From Isochrysis galbana (taxonomy: Eukaryota; Haptophyta; Isochrysidales; Isochrysidaceae), in contig CM030945.1 in the NCBI GenBank assembly GCA_018136815.1, positions 2,277,789 through 2,341,788 of the forward strand: a DNA stretch of 64,000 bases. Direction: 5' to 3'. The notes beneath the pieces are model-generated. The model ran no database searches. It had not been told where the DNA came from and saw nothing but the letters and a program-made list of their open reading frames with translations. Position numbers and translations under genes: made by a program. Each line of letters starts with the position of its first letter. The first letter of the stretch is position 1. Positions 1 to 10,100 of the stretch are shown here, in pieces.

Positions 1-587
1 TCAATCAATGAAAATTTCGAATATCAGTAAAACTGATAGGGTCATGGGGGCCGCGTTCCCCCCTTCCTCCATCGCAGACACCCTCTGGGTGGGCCTGCAC
101 ACTCACTCTCAGCCCCTGCCTGCTGGCAGGGGCTGAGCTGACATCAATCCTGCCGAGACTCTCACCTAGCGCGCGCCGCGCGCCTCACGCATTCGCCTGA
201 ACCTGACGCCTGGCGCAGGCACGCCATCGCGCGTGCCGCAGGAGAGAGGAGAGGGAGCGCGGAGAAGGGGGTGGGCGGAGCGAGAGCTCCGCCCACCAAA
301 AAATATGTAAGTCCCGCACCTGTTTATAGGAGAAGTCGGGACTTAGGACGCCGCCAGCCCGGTAGGCATAGGAGGAGAAGGGGAGAACGGATCACCGGGG
401 GGGGGGCCGGGCCACCGACCATATCTAAGCCCTTTTCCCCTATCCCCCTAGTAGTGCACGGGGGGAGTCGCCTGATGGCGGGGGGGAAAGGGCCGGCGGA
501 GTGGGGGTGTAGAAAGTTTTTCTGCGTGAGTAGAAAGTAGAGGGTCCACGGCCGCGTGTGCGGTGAGACTATTAAGAAATTAATTAA
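1..587. other. GC-rich stretch without a supported gene
   Basis: No frame here shows a recognisable domain. The 89-residue plus-strand frame at 271-540 is arginine/proline-rich and looks like translated GC-rich spacer. The last bases (about 555-585) read as a degraded LINE 3' end, because a GC-rich block followed by gtgagactattaagaa resembles the ends at 3500-3520, 24140 and 28985. Confidence 0.4.
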
Positions 588-757
588 TTATACTTGGTTG
601 ACCCATGGGGGGGCACGAGCCCCCCCCTCTCTCCACTCCTCACCTGCCATGGGGGAGGAACCACCCATCCTCCTGGCATGCCTGATGGCTTGCTAGGAGG
701 CCACGGCCCTGCTGACCCACTCTCTCACTCACAGGCACGCCTGATTCGCTCGTCCTC
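588..757 (+). repeat. Interspersed repeat R1, copy 1
   Basis: This block matches 31950-32150 over its whole length: a start like aactaagtttacacttg (degraded here), then a cccatggggggg/cacgagcccccc core, ctctctccactcctc, a second catggggga block and a cctgatggc/cacaggcacgcc tail. A short copy lies at 30691-30745 and the first 17 bases recur near 11476. No coding potential or terminal repeats identify the class; it may be a SINE or non-autonomous element. Confidence 0.6.
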
Positions 758-769
758 CAAGTTGTTCCG

Positions 770-1659
770 TCATACCGTCATATGACACTTGCCCCTATGG
801 AAGTTAATCCGTCTAAAGTTCTCGAGCGCATGCTTCCAAAAGGCCGGGAGCGTGCTATTACCACGAATGCTAGCCGTGAGGCTCTTCACGTCGACCTTCG
901 CGAAGACCGCCGCGCGCCCTAAGGGGGTGCGGCAGAACCATTGGTCTAAGACCGTTTTCCATTCCGCCGTTGACGGGTTTAGGTAGCGGGCTATCCATAT
1001 CGCTTGAAGCGCTCGCGTGTGTTCGGCCATGGGGAGTAGTCCGACACCCAATAGGGGCCCGTCTTCTCTCGTCCCCACTCTCGGGTACGCCGGAAGGGTT
1101 ATCCATTTTATACCCTCGTGCGAGGAGCCTAACTCGTCCGCCCGTAGTCGGGGAGATCTATCCCATAGTATTGTTTGAACGTCAGAATCTATGGCCTCCA
1201 TGAACCACGCCGGCGGGGTGGACGTGGACAGCCAATATCTCGGCGTCCCGTATATTATGAAGTTCACTAGTAGGGTCCTTCCATGAATGGAGAGACTCGT
1301 CATTCCCCTCCATGTTGCGACTTTCTTTTTAAGCTTGGCGTATAGCTTCTCCCAGAAGGAGTCATTGTCTGTTCCTTCCCAGAATGGGACTCCTAGTATG
1401 GTCGCAAATTCGCCTTCGCCGAGTGTTTTAAGATAAGCTAGCGTCTCGGGGACCTGCGCTCCCGTAAGTGATCCCATTCGTATTAGTATGCTCTTGCTTT
1501 TGTTCACTTTAGCCCCGGTGGCGGTTCCATAGCTTTCTAGAATGTGCATCGCCCTCTCCAATGACTCGAAGGAGTTTGCTAAAATTTGCGTGTCATCCGC
1601 AAACTGCGAGAGCCTCAACTCTCTAGGTCCTATCCTGATTCCTTTCATCTCCGGGTCGG
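770..1659 (-). pseudogene. LINE reverse transcriptase, C-terminal half (outer copy, part 2)
   Basis: The minus-strand frame reads PDPEMKGIRIGPREL, then LSQFADDTQILA, the YxDD-equivalent FADD catalytic box of non-LTR reverse transcriptases, then the LINE thumb/connection (ATILGVPFW, SIHGRTLLVNFIIYGTPRYWL, ARYLNP, QWFCRTPLGRAAVF). It matches the frame at 12891-15196 throughout. The N-terminal half of the same domain is found at 3538-3840, so this copy was split by the insertion at 1660-3537. It has no endonuclease, zinc finger or 3' UTR of its own and cannot be functional. Confidence 0.85.
1646..1659. repeat. Left target-site duplication of nested LINE
   Basis: The 14-mer catctccgggtcgg is repeated exactly at 3538-3551. 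Both copies lie at the same codons (DPEM) of the interrupted reverse transcriptase, which is the signature of target-primed reverse transcription into an older LINE. Confidence 0.85.
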
Positions 1660-1662
1660 GGC

Positions 1663-2185
1663 ACATCGCAGTTAACGAAGACTGCGCACAACAATTCCAG
1701 GCAAGATACGGTGAGCAAACCACCATTCGCATCCAAGGCGCAGACATAGCCGTACGCACCAAAATCGACTCGATCGAAGACAAGATCAACAAAAAAGGCA
1801 CTTCAAACCGCAAGGCCCTATACGACGCGCTTCAAGACGTAGCGGCACACATAGTCGTCGAAGCAGAAGGCCTAGCGCAAGCATCTAAAATCACCCTAAG
1901 CACTATCGTCAAGGCGATCGAAAGCAATGGCTTCACGTTCCTCAAAGGCAACCGCGAGCGCATGAAGCTTGAAGGAGAATCCGGGACCTTCGTGTCCAAG
2001 GTGGCCCACTCAGCCCGCTGGCACCTCTACATCTCGGCGACGCAAGGGACCTTTCTAAACGGAAACTTTCCGCGCAAGCTGCTACTATCGATCGACGGCA
2101 AGACAGTCCCCATCAACTACGCCATTCGGGCGTGCAAACCCCTGCAAATGCCCCCCGCCCTGCAATCGCCGCACAAGCTCGCGGT
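1663..2185 (+). pseudogene. Putative LINE 5' ORF fragment
   Basis: The open plus frame (CAQQFQARYGEQTTIRIQGA, then helical segments with DALQDVAAHIVVEAEGLAQ and a basic KGNRERMKLEGESG stretch) shares QQF(K/Q)A(K/R)YG(D/E)Q with a second copy near 11985-12045, so it is a repeated coding segment. By position at the 5' side of a LINE insertion it may come from the LINE ORF1 or the region before the endonuclease. No known domain is recognisable. It starts exactly at the nested insertion boundary and has lost any start codon. Confidence 0.45.
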
Positions 2186-2998
2186 TCACGGCTCCCTCAA
2201 AGGCTGCAAGGGTTGGCGCCCCGAAATGGCACGCGGCCTCACGCCGATGCACCGCCTTTGCGTATGCGAGGCGCCGATGCCGAACTCCTGCACCATGAGT
2301 CGCTGCACCGCAAGCACGTAGTCAGAGCGCGCGCCCATAGTGAGGAGGAATCCCGAGCGCTTCTTGACCGCCTTGTAGTGCTTAAGCTGGTCTCGGAGCT
2401 CGTTGATGCCGAGCGACTTGAGCTCCGAGTACTTGCGCTTGAGTACGACGGCGGCGATACGCACATCCTCCGCCGCCTTGGCGTCCGCCTTCTGCTGCTT
2501 GCCCGCCAGCTTCTCGTCCCTTGCTTCCTGCTTGATCTTACCGGACTTGATGCGCTGTTGTTTCATCGTCAGTCGCCGCCCGAGCCGCGCCTCTCGCCAA
2601 GCGATACGAAACACCGCCTCGAGCTCTGTCGAGGTTTTGCTGTCGAGCCACTCGCCTTGGTGATTGAACTTGCCCAACGCGATACCGGCGCGCGAGTCGG
2701 CGCGCTGCTGGCCGGCCACCTTGTCACTCGCTTTCCCGAGAGCGTGTAGCCTCTCGACGGGGGTGCTAGTAGCAAGAAGTGCATCGTACTTGGCGCGGAT
2801 CTCGGACGTGAGCTTAGCCTTGCATAGCTTGCCGTCGGGCGCGATGAACTCGGCCGCATGGTTCTGCGTCGCCGGCACCATGGCCTCGAACGCAGCTGCG
2901 AGCAACTTGCCCACGAACTCGTCGTCGGCGGCCCGCTCCCTAATTCTATTGGAGTCGATGGCCGCTCGAGAGCTGCGCCTCTCCTGTCCGGGAGTCAA
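2186..2998 (-). pseudogene. Fragment of a basic helical protein with SAP-like motif
   Basis: This 270-residue minus-strand frame is rich in Lys, Arg, Ala and Glu with a predicted long helix (LTMKQQRIKSGKIKQEARDE) and a C-terminal segment GINELRDQLKHYKAVKKRSG followed by RSDYVLAVQRLMVQEFG. The ELRDQL-x-DYVLAVQRLM pattern resembles a SAP-like DNA-binding helix-turn-helix often attached to algal transposases and nuclear proteins. It sits inside the nested LINE insert, in the opposite orientation to the insert's 3' end, so it may be a co-mobilised host transcript. Function is unknown. Confidence 0.4.
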
Positions 2999-3047
2999 CT
3001 CGGGCGGTGAAAGCCCACGAGCAAGCGACGGGAGGCAAAACCAACGA

Positions 3048-3537
3048 GTCTAAATTCCAAGGCATTAGGATGGGTTCACAGTTAAGGACCAAACCACCGT
3101 GGGATATGCGCAAATATAACTGGATCGAAAATGACCAATACCTCGTGATACTGGGCGACATAGCGGGAAAGTTAGCCTGAAAACCTGACGAACACCGCAC
3201 CTCACACCCCCTCCCCCCAAAATAAAAACACAACAGCGCCGACCCGGTACATGCATAACCCCGAGTCCGACTCTTAAGGTAGCCCCAACCTTAAATGCCC
3301 CAATAGAAGCCGATCGCTCGATGGCGCGAGGGAAGGCCGAAGAGTCGACCGTCGGGGATCGGTGCACGCCGCCTGCCACTGGAAACCCCAAGTACTGGGC
3401 CCCTAAGTAGAGCACAAGGGGACGAGCCGCAAGGCGAGTGCGAGGGAGTGATAAGGGATGCGGGCGCGGCTGTCAGATGGAGGATGTCAGGGTCGCGCGC
3501 GCGGTGAGATTATTAAGAAGTTTTTTTTTTTTTTTTT
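3048..3537 (+). pseudogene. LINE 3' end: RT scrap and 3' UTR
   Basis: The frame at 3048-3165 reads KFQGIRMGS followed by WIENDQYLVILG, matching the reverse-transcriptase thumb of the 13 kb LINE (KFEGLRMGS, EYATILG), then jumps to IAGKLA and stop, matching the C-terminus (AEKLA stop) of the copy at 29293. A large internal deletion is therefore fused in frame. The following 360 bp is a LINE 3' UTR: gcccctaagtagagcac, aaggggacgagccgcaaggc, gcgcgcgcggtgagattatt, then oligo(T). The same blocks occur at 24134-24290 and 28976-29110 on the other strand. Confidence 0.7.
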
Positions 3538-3840
3538 CATCTCCGGGTCGGCGTTTACTAGACGTGTTAGGCCTTCGGCCACCAGGAGAAAGGCTAGGGG
3601 CGATAGCGGGCATCCTTGGGGCATGCCGCAATGTATCGTGAAGGGATTGCTGCGTCTGCCGTTAGCCTTGATCCATCTGATCGGGAGTGAATCCTTATTG
3701 GTTAATAGCGCTAGCCATCTAGAGTAACCAGGTCCGAAGCCCAGCGCTTGTATCGCTTTATGATAATAATCCCAACTGACTCTATCGAAGGCTTTTTCCC
3801 AGTCTATCGCCAGGGCTAGGCCTGGGGGACCCGAAAGAGA
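3538..3840 (-). pseudogene. LINE reverse transcriptase, palm half (outer copy, part 1)
   Basis: The minus-strand frame contains LALAIDWEKAFDRVSWDYYH, KANGRR, GMPQGCPLSPLAFLLVAEGL and LVNADPEM, which are reverse-transcriptase blocks up to the point where 770-1659 continues. The first catalytic aspartate (DWEKAFD) is kept. The frame is interrupted by the nested insertion and truncated at its 5' side near 3840. Confidence 0.8.
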
Positions 3841-3884
3841 GGAGGGGCTCGGCGGCGCGCTCCATCGCAACCTCCTATAAAGTT

Positions 3885-3914
3885 AGTTGTGCGTGGCGAG
3901 AATATTAAAAGTGT
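3885..3914 (+). repeat. Short LINE 3'-terminus relic
   Basis: gcgtggcgagaatattaaaa followed by gtgtttttt matches the final bases of the LINE family ends at 24134 and 28976. Nothing else of the element remains. The rest of 3841-4105 shows no gene. Confidence 0.5.
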
Positions 3915-4105
3915 TTTTTAATGCCAAGAAATGCGATGCAAGTGTGGACACTGAGAAGGCGATTGCAACCGCAAAATACTATGAGCCAACCACTTGCACC
4001 ACCGACCATGTGGATGGTGGGTGGCGTACAATGATGCACGTAAGGTGCAAGACAAAGTCATGCGCAATGAGATCTCGGGCAATACCAACGAGCATTCCTT
4101 GACAA

Positions 4106-7100
4106 CTAGTCAATGAGGCATGCACCCTCAGGCAATTCCCATGCAGTCTCGTGAGATTCCACATTATAATAGTATGTCTTGCCCCCATCCGTTTCCGTAA
4201 CCGCTCTCCATGAGTTGCTAAGTTGGTGCACCTTGGTCGGCGTCAATGTCATCGGAGGACTAGCCATGGTGTCGTTCTTATCGAGGGCGGCGATTTCGTC
4301 AGCGACACTGCGCTGTCTCGCCTTGCTTTTCAGAGCATCAAGCTCGGCGACCATCTCGCGCTGTCGCTGAACGGCCCACTCCTCATCCTGCGCCAGCCTA
4401 AGGTCTGCGGAGCTCGGATCTCGGCAAGTGTCACATAGACATATCGCCTTAAGCGTGTGGGTTTTTGTGCAACGCTCTCGATCCACCGAGTTCACCTTAA
4501 CGCTAGGTGAACGGACGGCCGCATCGTGAATGGGCGATGTATTTCTGGAGCCGACGTGACGACGCGCGATCGCACTTGGACTTTCAGCCAAGGATTCTGG
4601 GGCTGTCGAGTCGTGAGCGGCCAGCTCTTCAGGACCGAGGGCGGCTGGGAGCACCGCCTCAACGACTCGTGCCTGAGGTTTCACAGAATCGACCTGGCGG
4701 CCTATGTGGTCACTCTCGTCTGGCTCATTCTCCTCCGAGATTCGGAGCATGGCATCCATCTCGTCAACCTCCGGTACGTAGTTCTGACCAAAGCTACCGT
4801 TAGGGGTGCCGATTTGGCAAGTAGCATTATCCGCCGGACCAAAGTCGCCGGCGCCAAAAGCCTCCGCGCCGAAATCCTCACCGCCCGGGCTAAGCACTCC
4901 AAACGCTTCCGTGAAGACTCGTTGTGTCCAGTCCTCTTGCACGAGCGAGGGTGCCTTTGCAGGCTTAGGCAGAGACGTTGTCATTCTGACTATGTCCACG
5001 TGCAACTGCGGCGTGCTGTGCACCGCATGAGGCGCGTCGCAGCGTCCGGGCGGGAATAGAGCTGAGGAGGAGGTCACTGTGCTTGGTGTTGTCGACCCCG
5101 TACTCAGTGCGCGCCCCAAAGTGCTCTCCGGCTCGTGCGTTGCTTGCTGCGGTGCGGCGGAGCTAGGATGAGGCAACTCCGACGAGGCGACTGGAGCATT
5201 TGTGATGAGAGCACCGAGGACAGCAGAGGGCTCATCGATTTTCAGGAATGCAGGCTTGAGCGCCTTCAGCGTAATGTTGCCCCCGACTTCGATTGATGAG
5301 CTAGCCGAAGGACTTTGGCCTATGGAGCAGCAGTGCGCGTCCCTACTGACGACTGCTGGCGCACTCGAAGCAGGGGCGCTCGAATGTGCAAAAGAAAGCG
5401 ACCGCTTGCCACAAGAGGTTAGCAATCCAGCTTCGCTCACAACGTCGCCGCCGAAGCCCCTCGAGACGTCGACATCATGTGCGGGCGAGGAATCTTCACA
5501 CGCCACCTCTGCGGTGACAGTGCGCTTGTCCGAAGCACCGCCCTTTGAACCGGATCGATGCGCCTCCAACGGCTTCACAGCGTGTTGTTCATTTAAAACG
5601 GCAGCAACACCACCTGTCAACGAATTGGCAATCGCCGGCTCCGGAGATTCCTGGTGCTGAGGTCCACTCCAGTCGCCTTCGTGGTTGTCAATCACAAGCG
5701 ACGGTTGCAAGCACGTTGGAGGAGGGGTGGAGAGATTTGAATCACGCGCCGCCGCTCCTACCGAGATGCGGTGCGGCGAGGGCTCCGTTCCACCAAGACC
5801 TTGAACGATGTGCTCAACCTCGAGGGGAGCGGAGGAGCACGTCTCGCCGCCCTCTTCGATGACGCGGGAGCCAACAGCAAAGAACCCTAGACTTGGCGTT
5901 TTGGCTGTTGCCGTTGAGGTTTTTTCTTGCCCTGGAGCATCTAGGCACTCTTGCTGAAAATTGTTTGCCACTTGGACTGCAACTTTGGCGGCCTCGTCCA
6001 GCGCGGCGAGCACGGAGCAGTAGATGCCACGGGCGCTCACAATGGCAGAGAGCACCTCGTCAACAGCCGGTGCGGCATACTCAACGACCGATCTTAGCTT
6101 CAGGCGTTCCGCTTCAAGGGATTCCTCAATCGCAGCATTCCGTCTTACCATCTCTGTTTGCAGCTCCCTCGCAGCACGATTTGCTCGCGCCTTTTCTTCA
6201 AACGCACTGGCTTCAGCTTGCTCCGCTGCTTGCCTGGCCGCAACGGCTTCTCTCCGTGCGAGCTCCACGTCACGCTTTGCGCACACCAGCTCGTCTTGCA
6301 TGCGCGCGTTGCTCGTCTCCGCCTGCTTTGTCACCTCTCGCGATTGTCGCAACTCTTCCCTCATCCGAGCTAGCTCGTCTTGTCCAGACGAGAACTGAGC
6401 GGCAGAGCTCCCACTGCGGCGCACCTTGTGCTCCGCTTCGGCTTGAAGCTCGGCGATAGCGTCCTCGCTCTGGCTTACTGCTAGATCGGCCATGACTAGA
6501 TCCGACTGCGCGTCCGAGAGCTGCTGCCGCACCTTGCCTAGCTCGGTGCGCAACGCGCTGTTAGCCACCACAGCCTCCCTCGCCTCCCTCTGCGCTTCCG
6601 CCTCTGAATGCGCGAGCTCGGTGCCAGCATTTTGCATCTCCGTCGCCTTAAACTGTACATCTTCAAGAGCGGCCGTCATGGAGGAAGTCAGAGTTTGTGC
6701 TGCCTGCAGCTCTAGGGCGACGCGTCGTGTCTCAGCGCTCACCCTATCGGCATACGGGCGCACGTGCTCGAGCTTGCCTTCTGCCGCGTCAGCGCGCGCA
6801 ATGGCATCTCGCAATTCAGTGCGCAGCTCCAGTATGATCTCGGACTGCTCTCCCAACTGGACCATCAACCGGCGCACCTCATCCGCCGAGTCTTCCACGG
6901 CCTGCTGCACGGCTGCCTCCAGCTCGTGCGTGGAGGCCCCGTGTCCGGCCCCCGAGCATTCGTCTCCGATTGAGGTTCTCACACCCCCAGTGGTTGGCGG
7001 TGCCGACGCGGACAGCTGTACAATGGCCGCTATCGGGAATGTGGACTCGGAGGGCCCGTTGGGTGGCACCGACAACGCAAACAGTTCGTAATCCGACAGC

Positions 7101-10100
7101 TCAGGCGGGTCTACTGCCGTGGCCGCCTCGGTCCGTGCAGAGCCTTCCACCGACACAAGCAATGTTTCCGACGGCGCAAGAGCTCGAGCTGCCGAAGGGA
7201 TCGAGATGAGGAATGGCTCAGACTCCGAAAGGGGGGGAGCGTCCGAGGCTATCGACAGGAGGAAAGGGGCGGAGTCCGACAGCTGTAGCGCCTCGGATTC
7301 CACTGATATAGTCGAGGTGCACGACTCGGCGAACACCGGTGGCTCAGCGTGGTGTGGTTCCGTGTAGTGCAGACCGCCGTGGTTCGCCGCCCTACCAAGC
7401 TCCCATGTGCCGCCCGTGGGCGCCTCCTCTGCCTTAAAAGTGGGTGACAGCCGCAGTTGAACGTCGCTTGCTCGCACGAGGTCAGCATCGGCTCCACTCT
7501 GTGCCTCCGACGGCGTCTCGGCAACGCGCCCCCGCTCTGAGCTGTTGACCTCCGCCGAGACATGTGAGGGGCCATTGTCCCGAGCCAACGACCCGCCCGA
7601 AGCCATTCGCTTCTCCGTCTCCGCCACCGCCGCCGCCACAGCCGCTGTGATCCGCTTCGTGTGCTCCGCATGGAGCTTCTCAAGTTCGGCCTCCAATTCC
7701 GCCTCGCGCTGTGAGCCCTCCTCGCGAGCCCTCGCCGCCAGTCGCATCACCACCTGCGGAGAATTGCGTTCGGCAGCTGCCTCGACCAACGCCCCCTCCG
7801 CGGCGGCGCGCTCATGCCGCCGCGCGGACTCGACCGCGACCGCAATGGCGGCCGCATGCGCTTCCGCGACGAATGCTTCGCGCGCTCGTGCACTCTCCTC
7901 CTGCCCGCGCAGCTCGTCGCGCATAGTCCGCATGGCCGCATCCATCTCCCTCGCGGCAGTCAATGCTGCGCGTTCAGCGGTTGCACGCTCCTCGTGCTTA
8001 GCCGACTCGACGGCCGCAGCCCTCGCGGCGGCGGCCTGTGCTTCCGCAGCGGCCACCATGGCGGCTCCACGCTCTGCAGCCACGTCATCTTGCTCGTGCA
8101 GCTCGCTGCGCAGGGTCTCCACCACGGCTCGCGCCTCTTGGGCGGAGGATATCTCTCGCATGCGGGCCGCCTTTCGCTCCGCCGCAACCTCAGTCTGCAG
8201 GGCGAGCGTGGCGGCCGCCACGTCTGCCGTTGTCGCCGCCTCCCGAGCGTCTGAGACCTCACGCGCCTGTCGCAGCTCCTCGCGCAAGACGTCGCTCGCC
8301 GCCTGAACGTCTGCGGCGGTTCCGCTGGCGATGAACGCGTATGCCTCGGCGTCCTGCAGCTCGCGGCGCAGCTCGGCGCACACCACATCCATCTTGGCCT
8401 CAGCGTCCGAGGCGACAGAGGCGGCCCGGGCCTCCTCGAGCTGGATCTCGCGACGTAGCACCTTCAGTGCTGCCGATGCCTCGGTGGCGACCGACGCCTC
8501 GCGGGCCTGAGCGTTCATCCGCTCGCGCGAGGCATCGCAGCGAATGGTGGCAGACGCCTCGGCCTCTGCGTCCAGCTCGGTGCGCAGAGCGTCAATTGAC
8601 GCCTGCGCCTCGGCGGCTGCCGATGCGGTGCGCAACTTGGCGCGCTCGCGCTCGGCTGCAAGCTCGTCTCGCAGAGCGGCGATCACCGCCCGCGACTGAG
8701 CGGCAGCTGCTGTCTCGCGTAGCTGCGCTCCGTCGCGCTGGTGCTGCAACTCGCGCTCCAAGGCTTCCCGCTGCGCCTCGGCCGCCTTGGCACACTCACG
8801 AGCCGCCTCCAACTCTTCCGCCGACGCCTTAATGCGAGCCATGGCGGCCTCTGCGCTTGCAGCAAGCTCCGAATTGCGAGCCTCGGCCGCGTCGTGCTCC
8901 GCCTGCAGCTCGGCGATGGCCGCGGCTCGAGCTGCTCCGGCCTCGCGCCTTGCCTCTTCGAGCAGCCGCTTAGCCTCATCAAGAGCAGCGCGGAGGCCGT
9001 CCGCCTCCTCTGCCAGGTAGACAGCCTCTCTCTTGGCCTGCGAGGCCTCTCGTGCAAGCTGCGCCTCCTTGTCCGCCGCGAGGGCGCGCAGCTCGGCCAG
9101 CCGTCGGTCGGCGTCCTGCCGTTCCTCGACACGAGCCGCGCTGACGGCCGACTGTCGCGCAGCCACCGCCTGCTCGCCGGCGGCAATCAGCCGCTGCTCC
9201 GCCGCACGAGCCTCCTCGCTGGCGAGTGCACGCGCCTGCTCCGCAGCAACACGCGCCCACGAGAGCTCCTCGCGCGCCTCGAGCAACCCGCGCTGTCGGC
9301 CCTCCTCAAGCGCGGACTCGACTGCGTCGGACTGCCGCGCCGCCGCCGCCGCCTCTGCTTCAGCCACTGCCTCGGCGAGGCGGATGTCCCACGCCGCGCT
9401 GCTGCGCGCCCGCTCATCGCGCAGGCGGCCAATCTCGGCGTTGGCCGCGGCTAGCGCGTTGGACCTTTCGATGGCGGCGGCAAAGGCTATGGCGTCCGCG
9501 CGCTCGCGCGAGCCGGCCGCGGCGCGGATGGCGGCGGCAAAGGCTATGGCGTCCGCGCGCTCGCGCGAGCCGGCCGCGGCGCGATCCGCATCAGGCGCGG
9601 GCCACGCCGCGCGCGGCGCGGGCCACGCTTCGCTGCGTGACGCCTCGCTCGGCCCCTCCATCAGAGTGCGCACCGCGAGGTGCGATGTCCCCATGCTCTC
9701 GACCGCCGAGGAGGGCGACGAGACCGAGGGTTGCGGGGACGAAAAGGTGTCGGGCGTCAACGCCCCGATCGCCCCAGGCCGGCTACGCTGCGCGACGCTC
9801 TGCGCGAGCGCGGCAAGGTTGTCGCGCGCCTCGACGAGCGCTCGCTCACTCGCGGCTGCGCGCGCCTCAGCTGCAAGCAACCGCTCCTGCGCGTGCGAAG
9901 CGACCGCGCGCAGCGTACCGTCCTCGGCGCGTGTGGAGGAGCGCGGCCCGACGGCGAGGTCAAGCGTCGGCGTGAGCGAGGGCGAGGCGGAGCGCGAGGC
10001 ATAGACCATGCGCGGCTGGCCGACGTCGGCCAATTCGCTCTCGAGGACGCGGCGCACGAGCAGCCGTTCGAGCGCCCGCTGGTGTCGCATGCTGCTCGCG

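Larger units (their letters stand above)
1660..3537 (+). mobile_element. Composite LINE insertion nested in another LINE
   Basis: The 1,878-bp insert lies between perfect 14-bp duplications (1646-1659 and 3538-3551) and ends in a 17-base T run (3521-3537). It contains a plus-strand ORF1-like segment (1663-2185), a minus-strand fragment with a SAP-like motif (2186-2998) and a plus-strand LINE reverse-transcriptase scrap plus 3' UTR (3048-3537). The alternating strands suggest template switching or 5' inversion during insertion, or later rearrangement. Confidence 0.75.

Noticed and set aside
9033..10004. Long plus-strand frames (up to 323 residues) opposite the coiled-coil gene
   Set aside because: They are Ser/Arg/Ala-rich mirror translations of GC-rich Ala/Glu/Arg codons with no domain; the minus strand has one 2,114-residue frame with heptads and a WW domain.
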